Source: Pseudomonadota bacterium | GTDB taxonomy: Bacteria > Desulfobacterota > Desulfobulbia > Desulfobulbales > Desulfobulbaceae | Assembly: GCA_009782165.1 (NCBI GenBank) | Contig: WQUH01000072.1 | Location: forward strand, 1-6,905 | DNA length: 6,905 bases | Reading direction: 5' to 3' | Shown here: piece by piece, positions 1 through 5,455 of the stretch | How the letters are laid out: each line of letters starts with the position of its first letter | Position numbering within the stretch: the first letter of the stretch is position 1 | Program-made: the position numbers and the translations under genes | Notes under the pieces: generated by a model | Told to the model about the DNA's origin: nothing | Seen by the model: the letters and a program-made list of their open reading frames with translations, nothing else | Databases searched by the model: none

Positions 1-50
1 GCCGGTTTGCCGTCTTTTTCTTTGGGTTGCGGTTTAAGGAGACCAAACAT
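1..50 (-). CDS. possible N-terminal fragment of a divergently transcribed gene (partial)
   Basis: On the minus strand an ATG at 48-50 opens MFGLLKPQPKEKDGKP and runs off the left edge. The short Lys/Pro-rich start looks natural for a cytoplasmic protein. The same frame stays open upstream to a TAA near 137-139 and passes a perfect Shine-Dalgarno-like AAAGGAGG (complement of 96-103), but no ATG, GTG or TTG lies at the right distance from it. The ATG at 50 itself has no good ribosome-binding site. It excludes the fragment proposed at 3-206 on the other strand. No family can be named. Confidence 0.22.
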   Translation of the reverse strand, partial: MFGLLKPQPKEKDGKP

Positions 51-206
51 CGATGGGTCATTCAGCTCGAACAGCCTGAAGATGCTGCGATTTTTCCTCC
101 TTTGCTCAATGCGGCTCAGGGTAACTGGTTCAATTGTTTAGCAAAGAGAAAAAAAATTGATGCTTTTCCGCGATCCTATTGGATCAATGGATCGTCGCTA
201 GTATAA
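3..206 (+). CDS. possible C-terminal fragment of an unidentified protein (partial)
   Basis: A frame open from the left edge ends at TAA 204-206 and would give 67 residues. It begins with a hydrophobic stretch (RFAVFFFGLRF), then a soluble tail rich in aromatic and charged residues ending in SYWINGSSLV. The hydrophobic start could be the end of a membrane helix. I recognise no family. Against it, the last 80 bases are A/T-rich, contain an 8-base A run, and overlap a good promoter candidate, so they look like upstream DNA. A competing frame on the other strand (ATG at 50) is equally open. Low confidence; the sequence to the left of the window would decide it. Confidence 0.28.
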   Translation, partial: RFAVFFFGLRFKETKHRWVIQLEQPEDAAIFPPLLNAAQGNWFNCLAKRKKIDAFPRSYWINGSSLV

Positions 207-207
207 C
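179..207 (+). promoter_or_regulatory. candidate sigma70-type promoter for the 304-1647 gene pair
   Basis: TTGGAT (179-184, 3 of 6 to consensus) is followed by a 17-base spacer and TATAAC (202-207, 5 of 6). A start near 214 would give a leader of about 90 bases before the gene at 304. A short inverted repeat, GATCC-tatt-GGATC (172-185), overlaps the -35 element, and an A/T-rich stretch (about 140-160) lies upstream like an UP element. Confidence 0.42.
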
Positions 208-213
208 CAGTAT

Positions 214-231
214 ATACAATGACATACAATG
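214..231 (+). repeat. 8-bp direct repeat at 10-bp period beside the promoter
   Basis: ATACAATG occurs at 214-221 and again at 224-231, a period of 10 bases, so both copies face the same side of the helix. They begin at the expected transcription start of the promoter at 179-207. This arrangement would suit a regulator binding site, but the units are short and A/T-rich, so chance is possible. Confidence 0.3.
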
Positions 232-244
232 GAACGGCAGAGCC

Positions 245-271
245 CGGCACACCGCGTGTCGGTGTATGCCG
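245..271 (+). promoter_or_regulatory. leader hairpin upstream of the 304 gene
   Basis: CGGCA-CACCG pairs with CGGTG-TA-TGCCG around a CGTGT loop, giving a ten-pair stem with a two-base bulge. It sits in the predicted 5' leader, 32 bases before the ATG at 304. A five-T run lies about 12 bases beyond it, too far for a classical terminator. It could affect translation or mRNA stability; no ligand-binding motif is recognised. Confidence 0.4.
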
Positions 272-303
272 TCCGGAGATATCTTTTTCCAAGAGGCACG
301 ACC

Positions 304-678
304 ATGGAAAGCAGCGACAGGACAGAGGTGCTGGCACAGATCCGCCAGGTATTGGACGCGGTCGAGGCGGACGACCTCGATGCGGTGTACGAACACCGGG
401 CGACCATTGTCGCCATGTATGCCCAGGCAATGGCGGAGTTTCATTTCGAGGAAGAGCAACTGGACTGGCTCAACGATCTCCTGGCCGCGGTGGAAACGGA
501 CGACGTCGCCTCCTGCCGCCTCCTGCTCGCCCGGGAAGCGAACGCGCATACCCTGTTTCTTGCCTCGCAGTTCGTCTCCCTGATGGCCGGTTTTTTTCAT
601 CATGACGAGATGCTGACCATGGCGCAGGCCATGGGGCTCGAGGCCCTGCTCATGGCGATGGAGAGCAAGACGGAATAA
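304..678 (+). CDS. small acidic alpha-helical protein of unknown function
   Basis: The protein has 124 residues, is soluble, rich in Ala, Leu, Glu and Asp, and almost Gly/Pro-free, so it is very likely all-helical. It has no signal peptide or membrane segment. Two His-containing acidic patches, EFHFEEE (45-51) and FFHHDE (97-102), could bind metal, but this is speculation. The ATG at 304 is preferred over an in-frame ATG at 229 because AAGAGG (291-296) lies seven bases before it, and because the upstream extension is basic, low-complexity and overlaps the leader hairpin. The gene ends 27 bases before the radical SAM gene and probably shares its transcript, so it may be a partner or substrate of that enzyme. 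I do not recognise a family. Confidence 0.8.
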   Translation: MESSDRTEVLAQIRQVLDAVEADDLDAVYEHRATIVAMYAQAMAEFHFEEEQLDWLNDLLAAVETDDVASCRLLLAREANAHTLFLASQFVSLMAGFFHHDEMLTMAQAMGLEALLMAMESKTE

Positions 679-705
679 CTCCGTCGGCCCGACCGGGAGC
701 TTGTC

Positions 706-1647
706 ATGCCCATCGCGGCCCATGCCCTGCATGCCCGTGACCTGCTCCGTCAGCGCGCCGACAGCGCCCGGCGGATGCTGGCCTGTTGCACCCTGTGCCC
801 CCGTCAATGCCGGGTGAACCGGCTGGCCGGCGAAACCGGCCGATGCGCTACCGGCGCCCTGGCCCGGATCGCCAGCTATGGCCCCCATTTCGGCGAGGAA
901 GCGCCCCTGGTCGGCCAAGGCGGCTCCGGCGCCATCTTTCTCGCCGGCTGCAACCTCTGCTGCTGTTTCTGCCAGAATCACGACATCAGCCAGGGCGAGG
1001 AGGCGGGCCAGGAGGTCGATGCCCATGAATTTGCCAGCGTCATGCTCGAATTGCAAGCCATGGGCTGCCACAACATCAACCTGGTCACCCCCAGCCATGT
1101 GGCGCCGCAGATCGCGGCAGCCCTGATCCCGGCGCTGGAGGGCGGTCTGGACATTCCCATCGTCTTCAACTGCGGCGGTTACGAAAGCGTCGAAACCCTG
1201 GCGCTCTTGGACGGGGTAATCGACATCTACCTGCCGGACATCAAATTCTGGCGGTCAGACACCGCCAACCGCTATGCCGGGGCGCCGGATTATCCGGAGC
1301 GGGCCGGCGCGGCCCTGGCGGTCATGCACCGGCAAGTCGGCGACCTGGTTATCGGGGCCGACGGTCTCGCCCGCGCGGGCCTGCTGATCCGCCACCTGCT
1401 GATGCCGGGGCTGCTGGCCGAGACCGAATCGATTCTCCGGCATATCGCCGCCACCCTGCCGCCGGCCACCACTATCAACATCATGGCCCAGTATCATCCC
1501 TGCGGTCTGGCCGGTCAGCATGCAGAGCTGGGCCGCGCCGTCACCGGCGAGGAATACCGCCGGGCCCTGGCAATGGCCCGAGCCCTTGGATTCACCCGGC
1601 TCGATACCCCCGATTTCGCCCGGATGCTGCGGCGGCTGGGCCTGTGA
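706..1647 (+). CDS. PflX/COG1313-type radical SAM Fe-S protein
   Basis: This 313-residue cytoplasmic protein belongs to the radical SAM proteins related to pyruvate formate-lyase activating enzyme; the in vivo substrate of this branch is not established. Residues 28-47 carry C28-x2-C31-P-x2-C35 and C47 in the pattern CTLCPRQC...GETGRC, the N-terminal Cys motif typical of this branch, likely an extra Fe-S site. The SAM-cluster motif is C82-x3-C86-x2-C89 within GCNLCCCFCQNHDIS. The TIM-barrel continues through NLVTPSHV (125-132), FNCGGYES (154-161) and YLPDIKFW (175-182), ending in the IMAQYHPC region near 259-266. Length is normal for the family. The start follows GGGAG (694-698) by seven bases. 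It lies in an apparent operon with the small protein at 304-678. Odd feature: C85 and C87 add two cysteines inside the cluster motif, where Arg and Val are usual. Confidence 0.95.
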   Translation: MPIAAHALHARDLLRQRADSARRMLACCTLCPRQCRVNRLAGETGRCATGALARIASYGPHFGEEAPLVGQGGSGAIFLAGCNLCCCFCQNHDISQGEEAGQEVDAHEFASVMLELQAMGCHNINLVTPSHVAPQIAAALIPALEGGLDIPIVFNCGGYESVETLALLDGVIDIYLPDIKFWRSDTANRYAGAPDYPERAGAALAVMHRQVGDLVIGADGLARAGLLIRHLLMPGLLAETESILRHIAATLPPATTINIMAQYHPCGLAGQHAELGRAVTGEEYRRALAMARALGFTRLDTPDFARMLRRLGL

Positions 1648-1716
1648 GCGACCAAACCCCGGCCGGCGCTGCGCGGCCAAGGCTGATGGCGCTGCCGGGA
1701 CGCTGTTGATTTCGTT

Positions 1717-1744
1717 TTGACGAATCGGGTCGCCATGCTACCAT
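1717..1744 (+). promoter_or_regulatory. candidate sigma70-type promoter for the membrane-protein gene
   Basis: TTGACG (1717-1722, 5 of 6) and TACCAT (1739-1744, 4 of 6) are separated by 16 bases. Transcription would start near 1751 and give a leader of about 60 bases. The leader holds a modest hairpin in which TTCT pairs with AGAA, flanked by GCGC on both sides (about 1768-1793). The 165-base gap after the radical SAM gene shows no convincing U-tailed terminator. Confidence 0.42.
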
Positions 1745-1812
1745 GAGGGTATATCGAGTCCATCCGGGCGCATTCTTCGGCTGAGAACCGCGCATCACAT
1801 AAGGAGGAAGGG

Positions 1813-2151
1813 ATGAATTTGGGTTCCTTTGCCGATTCGATCGGCCAGTTGATCGAAAAAACACATCTGGTGGCACAGATCAAGGCCTTCGATATCGTGG
1901 GCCTGTTCACCAACCCCTGGTTTTTAGTGCCCTTTATCGCACTGGTCGGCTATCTGCTCTACAAGCAGGCCTTTCGCGATTTGATTATTTTGGGCCTCAT
2001 CCTGGGTGTGTGGTATGTCTCGGGGACGCCCTACATGCATACCCTGGTGGTTGGCGACCAAATACAGATCAGCAAGGTGCTGCCGGTTGTTTTCGGCGGC
2101 GCCGCGGTTCTGGGATTGATTATTTACCTTCTGCTGGGCCGTTCCGATTGA
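1813..2151 (+). CDS. small integral membrane protein, unknown function
   Basis: This 112-residue protein has three predicted membrane helices at about residues 35-51, 54-70 and 89-108. Residues 1-30 form a polar amphipathic N-terminal stretch, and the tail is short and ends in GRSD. There is no cleavable signal peptide and no Cys cluster or other catalytic motif. The start is well supported: AAGGAGG (1801-1807) lies five bases before the ATG. It is followed after 71 bases by the regulator gene at 2223, so the two may be co-transcribed, but the gap leaves room for separate expression. I do not recognise a family. It could be an accessory subunit or a small channel-like protein, and nothing in the sequence decides this. 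Confidence 0.82.
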   Translation: MNLGSFADSIGQLIEKTHLVAQIKAFDIVGLFTNPWFLVPFIALVGYLLYKQAFRDLIILGLILGVWYVSGTPYMHTLVVGDQIQISKVLPVVFGGAAVLGLIIYLLLGRSD

Positions 2152-2222
2152 GCGGCGTCGGGCCTCAGTTGTCCCGGCCATCGCTGTAAGCCGCCCGCCT
2201 GCCTGTCCGCCGCCGGAGGAGC

Positions 2223-3293
2223 ATGGAATACCGTAACGCTATCTTTATCGTCGCCGAGGAGCATTCCTGTCCGACCTACAACATTGGCGAGGAGTTCAAG
2301 GTCGAGCAGGATGCCCTGACTGTCCCCGACGGCAAGCCTGTCTGCCTGATGATGGCGCGTGAGCTGATAAAGGCGCTGAGCGAGAAGAAAAGCATGCAGC
2401 GCTTTTCTCTCGCGGGGTCGCAACGCGCCAAGTTTGAATGCGGCGGCTGCAAGGGCAGAATTCTGTTTGAATTCAAGAAAGAAAAGGATTTTTCCACCCT
2501 GCAGATGAAACTGCTGGCCGCGGCTGAACAGAAGGAGCGGATGCGGCATCTGGACCGGTTCTTCGGGGTGTTGCGCAGGCTGGAGATTTTCGAGCCGCTC
2601 AAGGAGGAGGGCCTGCGCGACCTCTCCGCCCAACTCCAGTTGAAGGAGTTTGACGCCAACAAGGTCATCCTCAAGAAGGGAGAACCGGGAACCAGTCTCT
2701 ACATCGTGCTCGAAGGCCTGGTCGCGGTTATCGGCGACGATGGGCAGACCCTGTCCGAGATCGGGGTGGGGGAGGTTTTCGGCGAAATGAGCCTGCTGTC
2801 CGGCGAGCCGATCACCACCAACATCCATTCCCGGAAAAAGACCCGATTGGCCTCGCTCTCCAGCAAGGACTTCAAGCATGTCCTCAACCGCTATCCAGTG
2901 CTCCAGGTCTCGTTCTACCGGATGCTGGTGGACCGCGCCCAGGCCAACGTCATGCGCGCCGGCAACATCAGCTCGGGCATGACCGGTCGGCTTGCGGAAA
3001 TCAATACGGTGGAACTGTTCCAGTTGATCAACTCCAGCCAGAAAACGGGCAAGGTCTCCCTGACGCTCGACGACGGCAACGCGCTGGTCGTCTTCAGCGA
3101 AGGCGAACTGGTCGGTGTCCGCTACCGGGATCTGGTTGGCAAGGATGCCCTGTTTGCCCTGCTGGCAAAAAGCGATGGGGATTTCACGTACACCAGCGGC
3201 CTTTCCGACGAGGAAACAAAGCTGCCGGTCATCGGCGGATTCATGGGGCTGATCATGGAGGGGCTGCGGCGGGTGGACGAACGTGAGGTCTGA
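2223..3293 (+). CDS. cyclic-nucleotide-binding-fold / DUF4388 regulator with Cys-containing N-terminal domain
   Basis: This 356-residue cytoplasmic protein has three parts. Residues 1-90 resemble small TIGR04076-like domains (CPTYNIGEEF at 16-25, PVC at 39-41, FECGGCKG at 71-78), with C16, C41, C73 and C76 as a possible metal or redox site. Residues about 113-240 form a cNMP-binding beta-roll with VILKKGEPGTSLYIVLEG (148-165) and GEVFGEMSLLSGEP (183-196). The family normally has Arg after this Pro to bind the cyclic phosphate, but here it is Ile197, so the ligand may differ or be absent. Residues about 253-330 match DUF4388, a PatA-N-terminal-like domain of bacterial signalling proteins, from GMTGRLAEI to the FTYTSG region. 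No DNA-binding helix-turn-helix is seen, so protein-protein signalling is more likely than transcription control. The GGAGG at 2215-2219 is only three bases from the ATG. An in-frame stop at 2187 and the lack of other start codons support this start. Confidence 0.92.
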   Translation: MEYRNAIFIVAEEHSCPTYNIGEEFKVEQDALTVPDGKPVCLMMARELIKALSEKKSMQRFSLAGSQRAKFECGGCKGRILFEFKKEKDFSTLQMKLLAAAEQKERMRHLDRFFGVLRRLEIFEPLKEEGLRDLSAQLQLKEFDANKVILKKGEPGTSLYIVLEGLVAVIGDDGQTLSEIGVGEVFGEMSLLSGEPITTNIHSRKKTRLASLSSKDFKHVLNRYPVLQVSFYRMLVDRAQANVMRAGNISSGMTGRLAEINTVELFQLINSSQKTGKVSLTLDDGNALVVFSEGELVGVRYRDLVGKDALFALLAKSDGDFTYTSGLSDEETKLPVIGGFMGLIMEGLRRVDEREV

Positions 3294-3322
3294 GCGCCCC
3301 TGTCTGCCATCGGTCCGCATCT

Positions 3323-3412
3323 CGCGGAGTTTTTTCCGCGTCATCGCCGATTGCCAGCGGTTGAGCGTGCTGGCGCGATGAGGAGTGGCACGGGTTGGCA
3401 GTCCATGCCACA
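3323..3412. other. cluster of three short inverted repeats after the regulator gene
   Basis: The gap from 3294 to 3427 holds three non-overlapping stems. CGCGGA (3323-3328) pairs with TCCGCG (3335-3340) around a T-rich loop. GCCAGC (3353-3358) pairs with GCTGGC (3369-3374). GTGGCA (3385-3390) pairs with TGCCAC (3406-3411). None has a following T tract. They precede the strong terminator at 3428 and would fold as the 3' untranslated end of the regulator mRNA. No convincing small ORF was found here. Confidence 0.35.
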
Positions 3413-3427
3413 TGGCGAAGGGCCAAG

Positions 3428-3465
3428 AAAAAAGGGTTACAGCGTCTCCGCTGCAACCCTTTTTT
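3428..3465. terminator. strong bidirectional Rho-independent terminator
   Basis: A 17-base arm, AAAAAAGGGTTACAGCG (3428-3444), pairs with CGCTGCAACCCTTTTTT (3449-3465) around a TCTC loop with a single A-C mismatch. The A and T runs at the ends make it work in both directions. It sits between the convergent regulator gene (ends 3293) and ATPase gene (ends 3590). Its 32-base core (3431-3462) is closely similar, in the same orientation, to the hairpin at 5301-5332. Confidence 0.87.
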
Positions 3466-3589
3466 AACGTGAACAACCTGTTGTTTGCCGATAGATGAGG
3501 ATTGGGCAAAATACCTCATACTATCAGAGAGGCAGTCAAAGATTCAGGTTGCTGCTGTCTTTTGTCGCCCAATACCGCCTTCCGCAACA

Positions 3590-4981
3590 TCAGACCATTG
3601 CATCAAGACAAACCAGCCGAATATTGTCCCGCGCCTGTGCCTCGGCTATCAGCCCGTCGCTGAAGCCTGTTTTCGCGAACAGCCAAAACCATTTGTTTGT
3701 ATAAGAAAACAATTCACTCTTGCGTTGCAGATCGGCCAGCACATCCATACCGACCGGAGATTTTGTCCATTTGCATTCGCAGAACAGCGCATCTTCTTTG
3801 CGAAAGGAGAGGATATCGATTTCTTCCTGTCGCTTTTCTTGCGGATTATTGCCCCACCATCGGCCTATTTTGCCCGGCAGCACAGGGGTGGCATTGTTTT
3901 TTGCCTGCTCATTGATGTATTGCTTGCAGATATCCTCAAAAACCAGACCCATATAGGCGGCAAGGTGTTCTTTGACCTCAAGATCATAAATCGCTTCGCC
4001 AAGACCGGATTCTATGCCGCTCATATTCGGGAAGACAAAGCGATACCAAAACCGGAACATCATGTCGTCCAACAGATAAATGCTTCTTTTGGACGAGGCC
4101 GTTTCGGTAATCGGCCATTCCTTTTTTACGATGTTGAGTGAAATCAAAGAGTTCAGGTATTTAGCGCACTTGTTGCTTTCAATGCCGCATTTGCCGGCGA
4201 TCTCGTTCAGACGGGACGCTCCGCCGGCGATTGCCGCGATAATGCCATTGTAGGTCACCGGTTCACGCAGTTCCTGCTTCAGCAGATTGGCTGGTTCTTC
4301 AAACAGATGGCCGGATGCCGCGAGATACAGATCGATGATGTTTTTACGCAGGCTTTTCCGCGCGTTGATTTTGTTCAGATATTCCGGGATGCCCCCGGTG
4401 ATGCCATAGAGAATGGCCTTCTCTTCCTTGCTGAAGCCCTGGAAAAAAGGCAAGGCGTCGTAAAAACTGAACGGCAGTATTTTAAACTGCGCTGTTCTCC
4501 TGCCGTAAAGCGGGCTTTTATACGCCAGCACCTGCTCTTCCATAAAGCTCATACTCGAACCGCAGAGGATCAAAAACAGCTTGCCGTCCTTAAACTGCTC
4601 GTCAATATGGGCTTGAATGATAGAGGATATTGGGCGATACCCGTTTGCCAGATAGGGGAACTCGTCTATGACCAGAATAATCCTCTCCTGACTTGCGAGC
4701 CCATGAATATAATCAAACGCTTTTTCCCAGTCGGAAAAGAAGGCGTTTCCTTTCAACTCCTTCGCCGTCACGGCGTAGACATCGCTCGAAAAGTTCATCA
4801 GATTGATAGTGCCGGCCGCCTCGCGGGCGAGGAAATAGATGGCCTTTTTCCCTTTGATGAATTCCTTGATCAGCGTGGTTTTGCCAACACGCCGGCGGCC
4901 GTACACAATCACACATTCGTACTTGTCGCTGGCAAACAACTCGTTCAGTTTGCTCAGTTCAGCGTCTCTGCCAATAAACAT
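3590..4981 (-). CDS. archaeal-type STAND/AAA ATPase with C-terminal DUF234 nuclease-like domain
   Basis: This 463-residue protein belongs to the COG1672-type ATPases (archaeal ATPase plus DUF234), whose cellular role is not established. The family-typical start MFIGRDAEL is followed by Walker A GRRRVGKTT (28-36), Walker B ILVIDEF (D106, E107), a sensor-like LCGSSMSF (139-146) and the LYGRR...ILPFSF stretch (158-172). A winged-helix-like segment lies near 245-300. The C-terminal domain has the PD-(D/E)xK-like pattern E349 (VFED), D389 (EEIDIL) and E402-x-K404 (FCECKW), so the nuclease residues look intact. I chose ATG 4981 because homologues begin MF(I/V)GR and GGATGG lies eight bases upstream. 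ATGs at 4993 and 5020 are in-frame alternatives with poorer sites. The gene is AT-richer than its neighbours (26 of 60 G/C in 4321-4380, against 35 of 60 in 1141-1200). It stands alone and is probably acquired horizontally. Confidence 0.92.
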   Translation of the reverse strand: MFIGRDAELSKLNELFASDKYECVIVYGRRRVGKTTLIKEFIKGKKAIYFLAREAAGTINLMNFSSDVYAVTAKELKGNAFFSDWEKAFDYIHGLASQERIILVIDEFPYLANGYRPISSIIQAHIDEQFKDGKLFLILCGSSMSFMEEQVLAYKSPLYGRRTAQFKILPFSFYDALPFFQGFSKEEKAILYGITGGIPEYLNKINARKSLRKNIIDLYLAASGHLFEEPANLLKQELREPVTYNGIIAAIAGGASRLNEIAGKCGIESNKCAKYLNSLISLNIVKKEWPITETASSKRSIYLLDDMMFRFWYRFVFPNMSGIESGLGEAIYDLEVKEHLAAYMGLVFEDICKQYINEQAKNNATPVLPGKIGRWWGNNPQEKRQEEIDILSFRKEDALFCECKWTKSPVGMDVLADLQRKSELFSYTNKWFWLFAKTGFSDGLIAEAQARDNIRLVCLDAMV

Positions 4982-5054
4982 AATGTGCGCCATCCCTTTT
5001 TTCCCATGCGCCTTCGGCATGTGAACAGTTTTCGCGTCATGCGCTTCGATTGAC

Positions 5055-5085
5055 CAAACTCATAAGTATGCAACTTACGAGTTTG
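5055..5085. promoter_or_regulatory. 31-bp inverted repeat upstream of the ATPase gene (candidate operator)
   Basis: CAAACTCATAAGT (5055-5067) and ACTTACGAGTTTG (5073-5085) pair over 13 positions with one mismatch around ATGCA. It lies about 75 bases before the ATPase ATG at 4981 (35 before the ATG at 5020). A T5 run follows it on the + strand, so it could read as a terminator there, but no + strand gene precedes it. The more likely reading is a protein-binding site or leader hairpin controlling the ATPase gene. No convincing -35/-10 pair was found around it. Confidence 0.55.
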
Positions 5086-5300
5086 TTTTTATCACATTCA
5101 AATCGAAAGCGCCATCGTGGTTATTCTGATCATCACGGGTCACGAGTGTTCCGCACACAAGAGGAAAAGGTATCTGTACGAATAAGGGTGTTGTGCCCGA
5201 GATTGTCGAGGGGAGAATGGCAGGAGGCGGCGACAAGCTCTGATCGAATGGGATTGGCCAAATCCGCCTGCAATGTGCCGACAGAATGCAGGAAAAAGAA
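5086..5300. other. gene-free stretch between ATPase upstream repeat and tRNA terminator
   Basis: No ORF with a plausible start and composition was found on either strand. The stretch holds only weak inverted repeats: GGATT/AATCC (about 5251-5265) and CCTGCA/TGCAGG (5267-5272 and 5287-5292). The ATPase promoter must lie here or in the inverted repeat next to it, but no strong hexamer pair stands out. A TCGACA followed 17 bases later by CTTATT on the minus strand (about 5208-5180) is a weak candidate. Confidence 0.5.
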
Positions 5301-5332
5301 AAAGGGCTGCAACGTTGAAGCTGCAACCCTTT
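5301..5332. terminator. hairpin terminator 3' of tRNA-Phe
   Basis: AAAGGGCTGCAAC (5301-5313) pairs with GCTGCAACCCTTT (5320-5332) around GTTGAA, with two mismatches. On the minus strand it lies 11 bases past the tRNA CCA end and is followed by TTTTTCTTTTT, which fits a tRNA transcript terminator. On the + strand it is followed by a T-rich tract, so it may act both ways. It matches the terminator at 3431-3462 at 25 of 32 positions, including the exact 13-mer GCTGCAACCCTTT. Confidence 0.75.
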
Positions 5333-5343
5333 ATTTTTTTTGT

Positions 5344-5419
<76 letters not shown>

Positions 5420-5455
5420 ACCCGAAAGCGCCGCATACTTAGCATAAGAGCATGG

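Noticed and set aside
184..1098. 304-residue open frame on the minus strand
   Set aside because: It lies antisense to the small protein and the radical SAM gene, whose motifs are unmistakable. Its product is low-complexity and has no domain; it is a by-product of GC-rich codon use.
1661..1680. GGCCG/CGGCC stem after the radical SAM gene as terminator
   Set aside because: Five pairs, an eight-base loop and no T tract.
2124..3509. 461-residue open frame on the minus strand
   Set aside because: It is antisense to the cNMP/DUF4388 gene, crosses a terminator, and its product is a His/Gln/Arg-rich sequence without any recognisable domain.
3485..5053. Two long + strand frames (218 and 248 residues) antisense to the ATPase
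   Set aside because: The minus strand encodes clear Walker and DUF234 motifs; the + strand frames have no ribosome-binding sites or domains.
5189..5202. Possible partial copy of the tRNA-Phe 3' end (TGTTGTGCCCGAGA compared with 5341-5354) as an attachment-site remnant
   Set aside because: Only 11 of 14 bases match, no integrase gene is present, and no second copy was found beyond the ATPase gene; chance similarity is likely.
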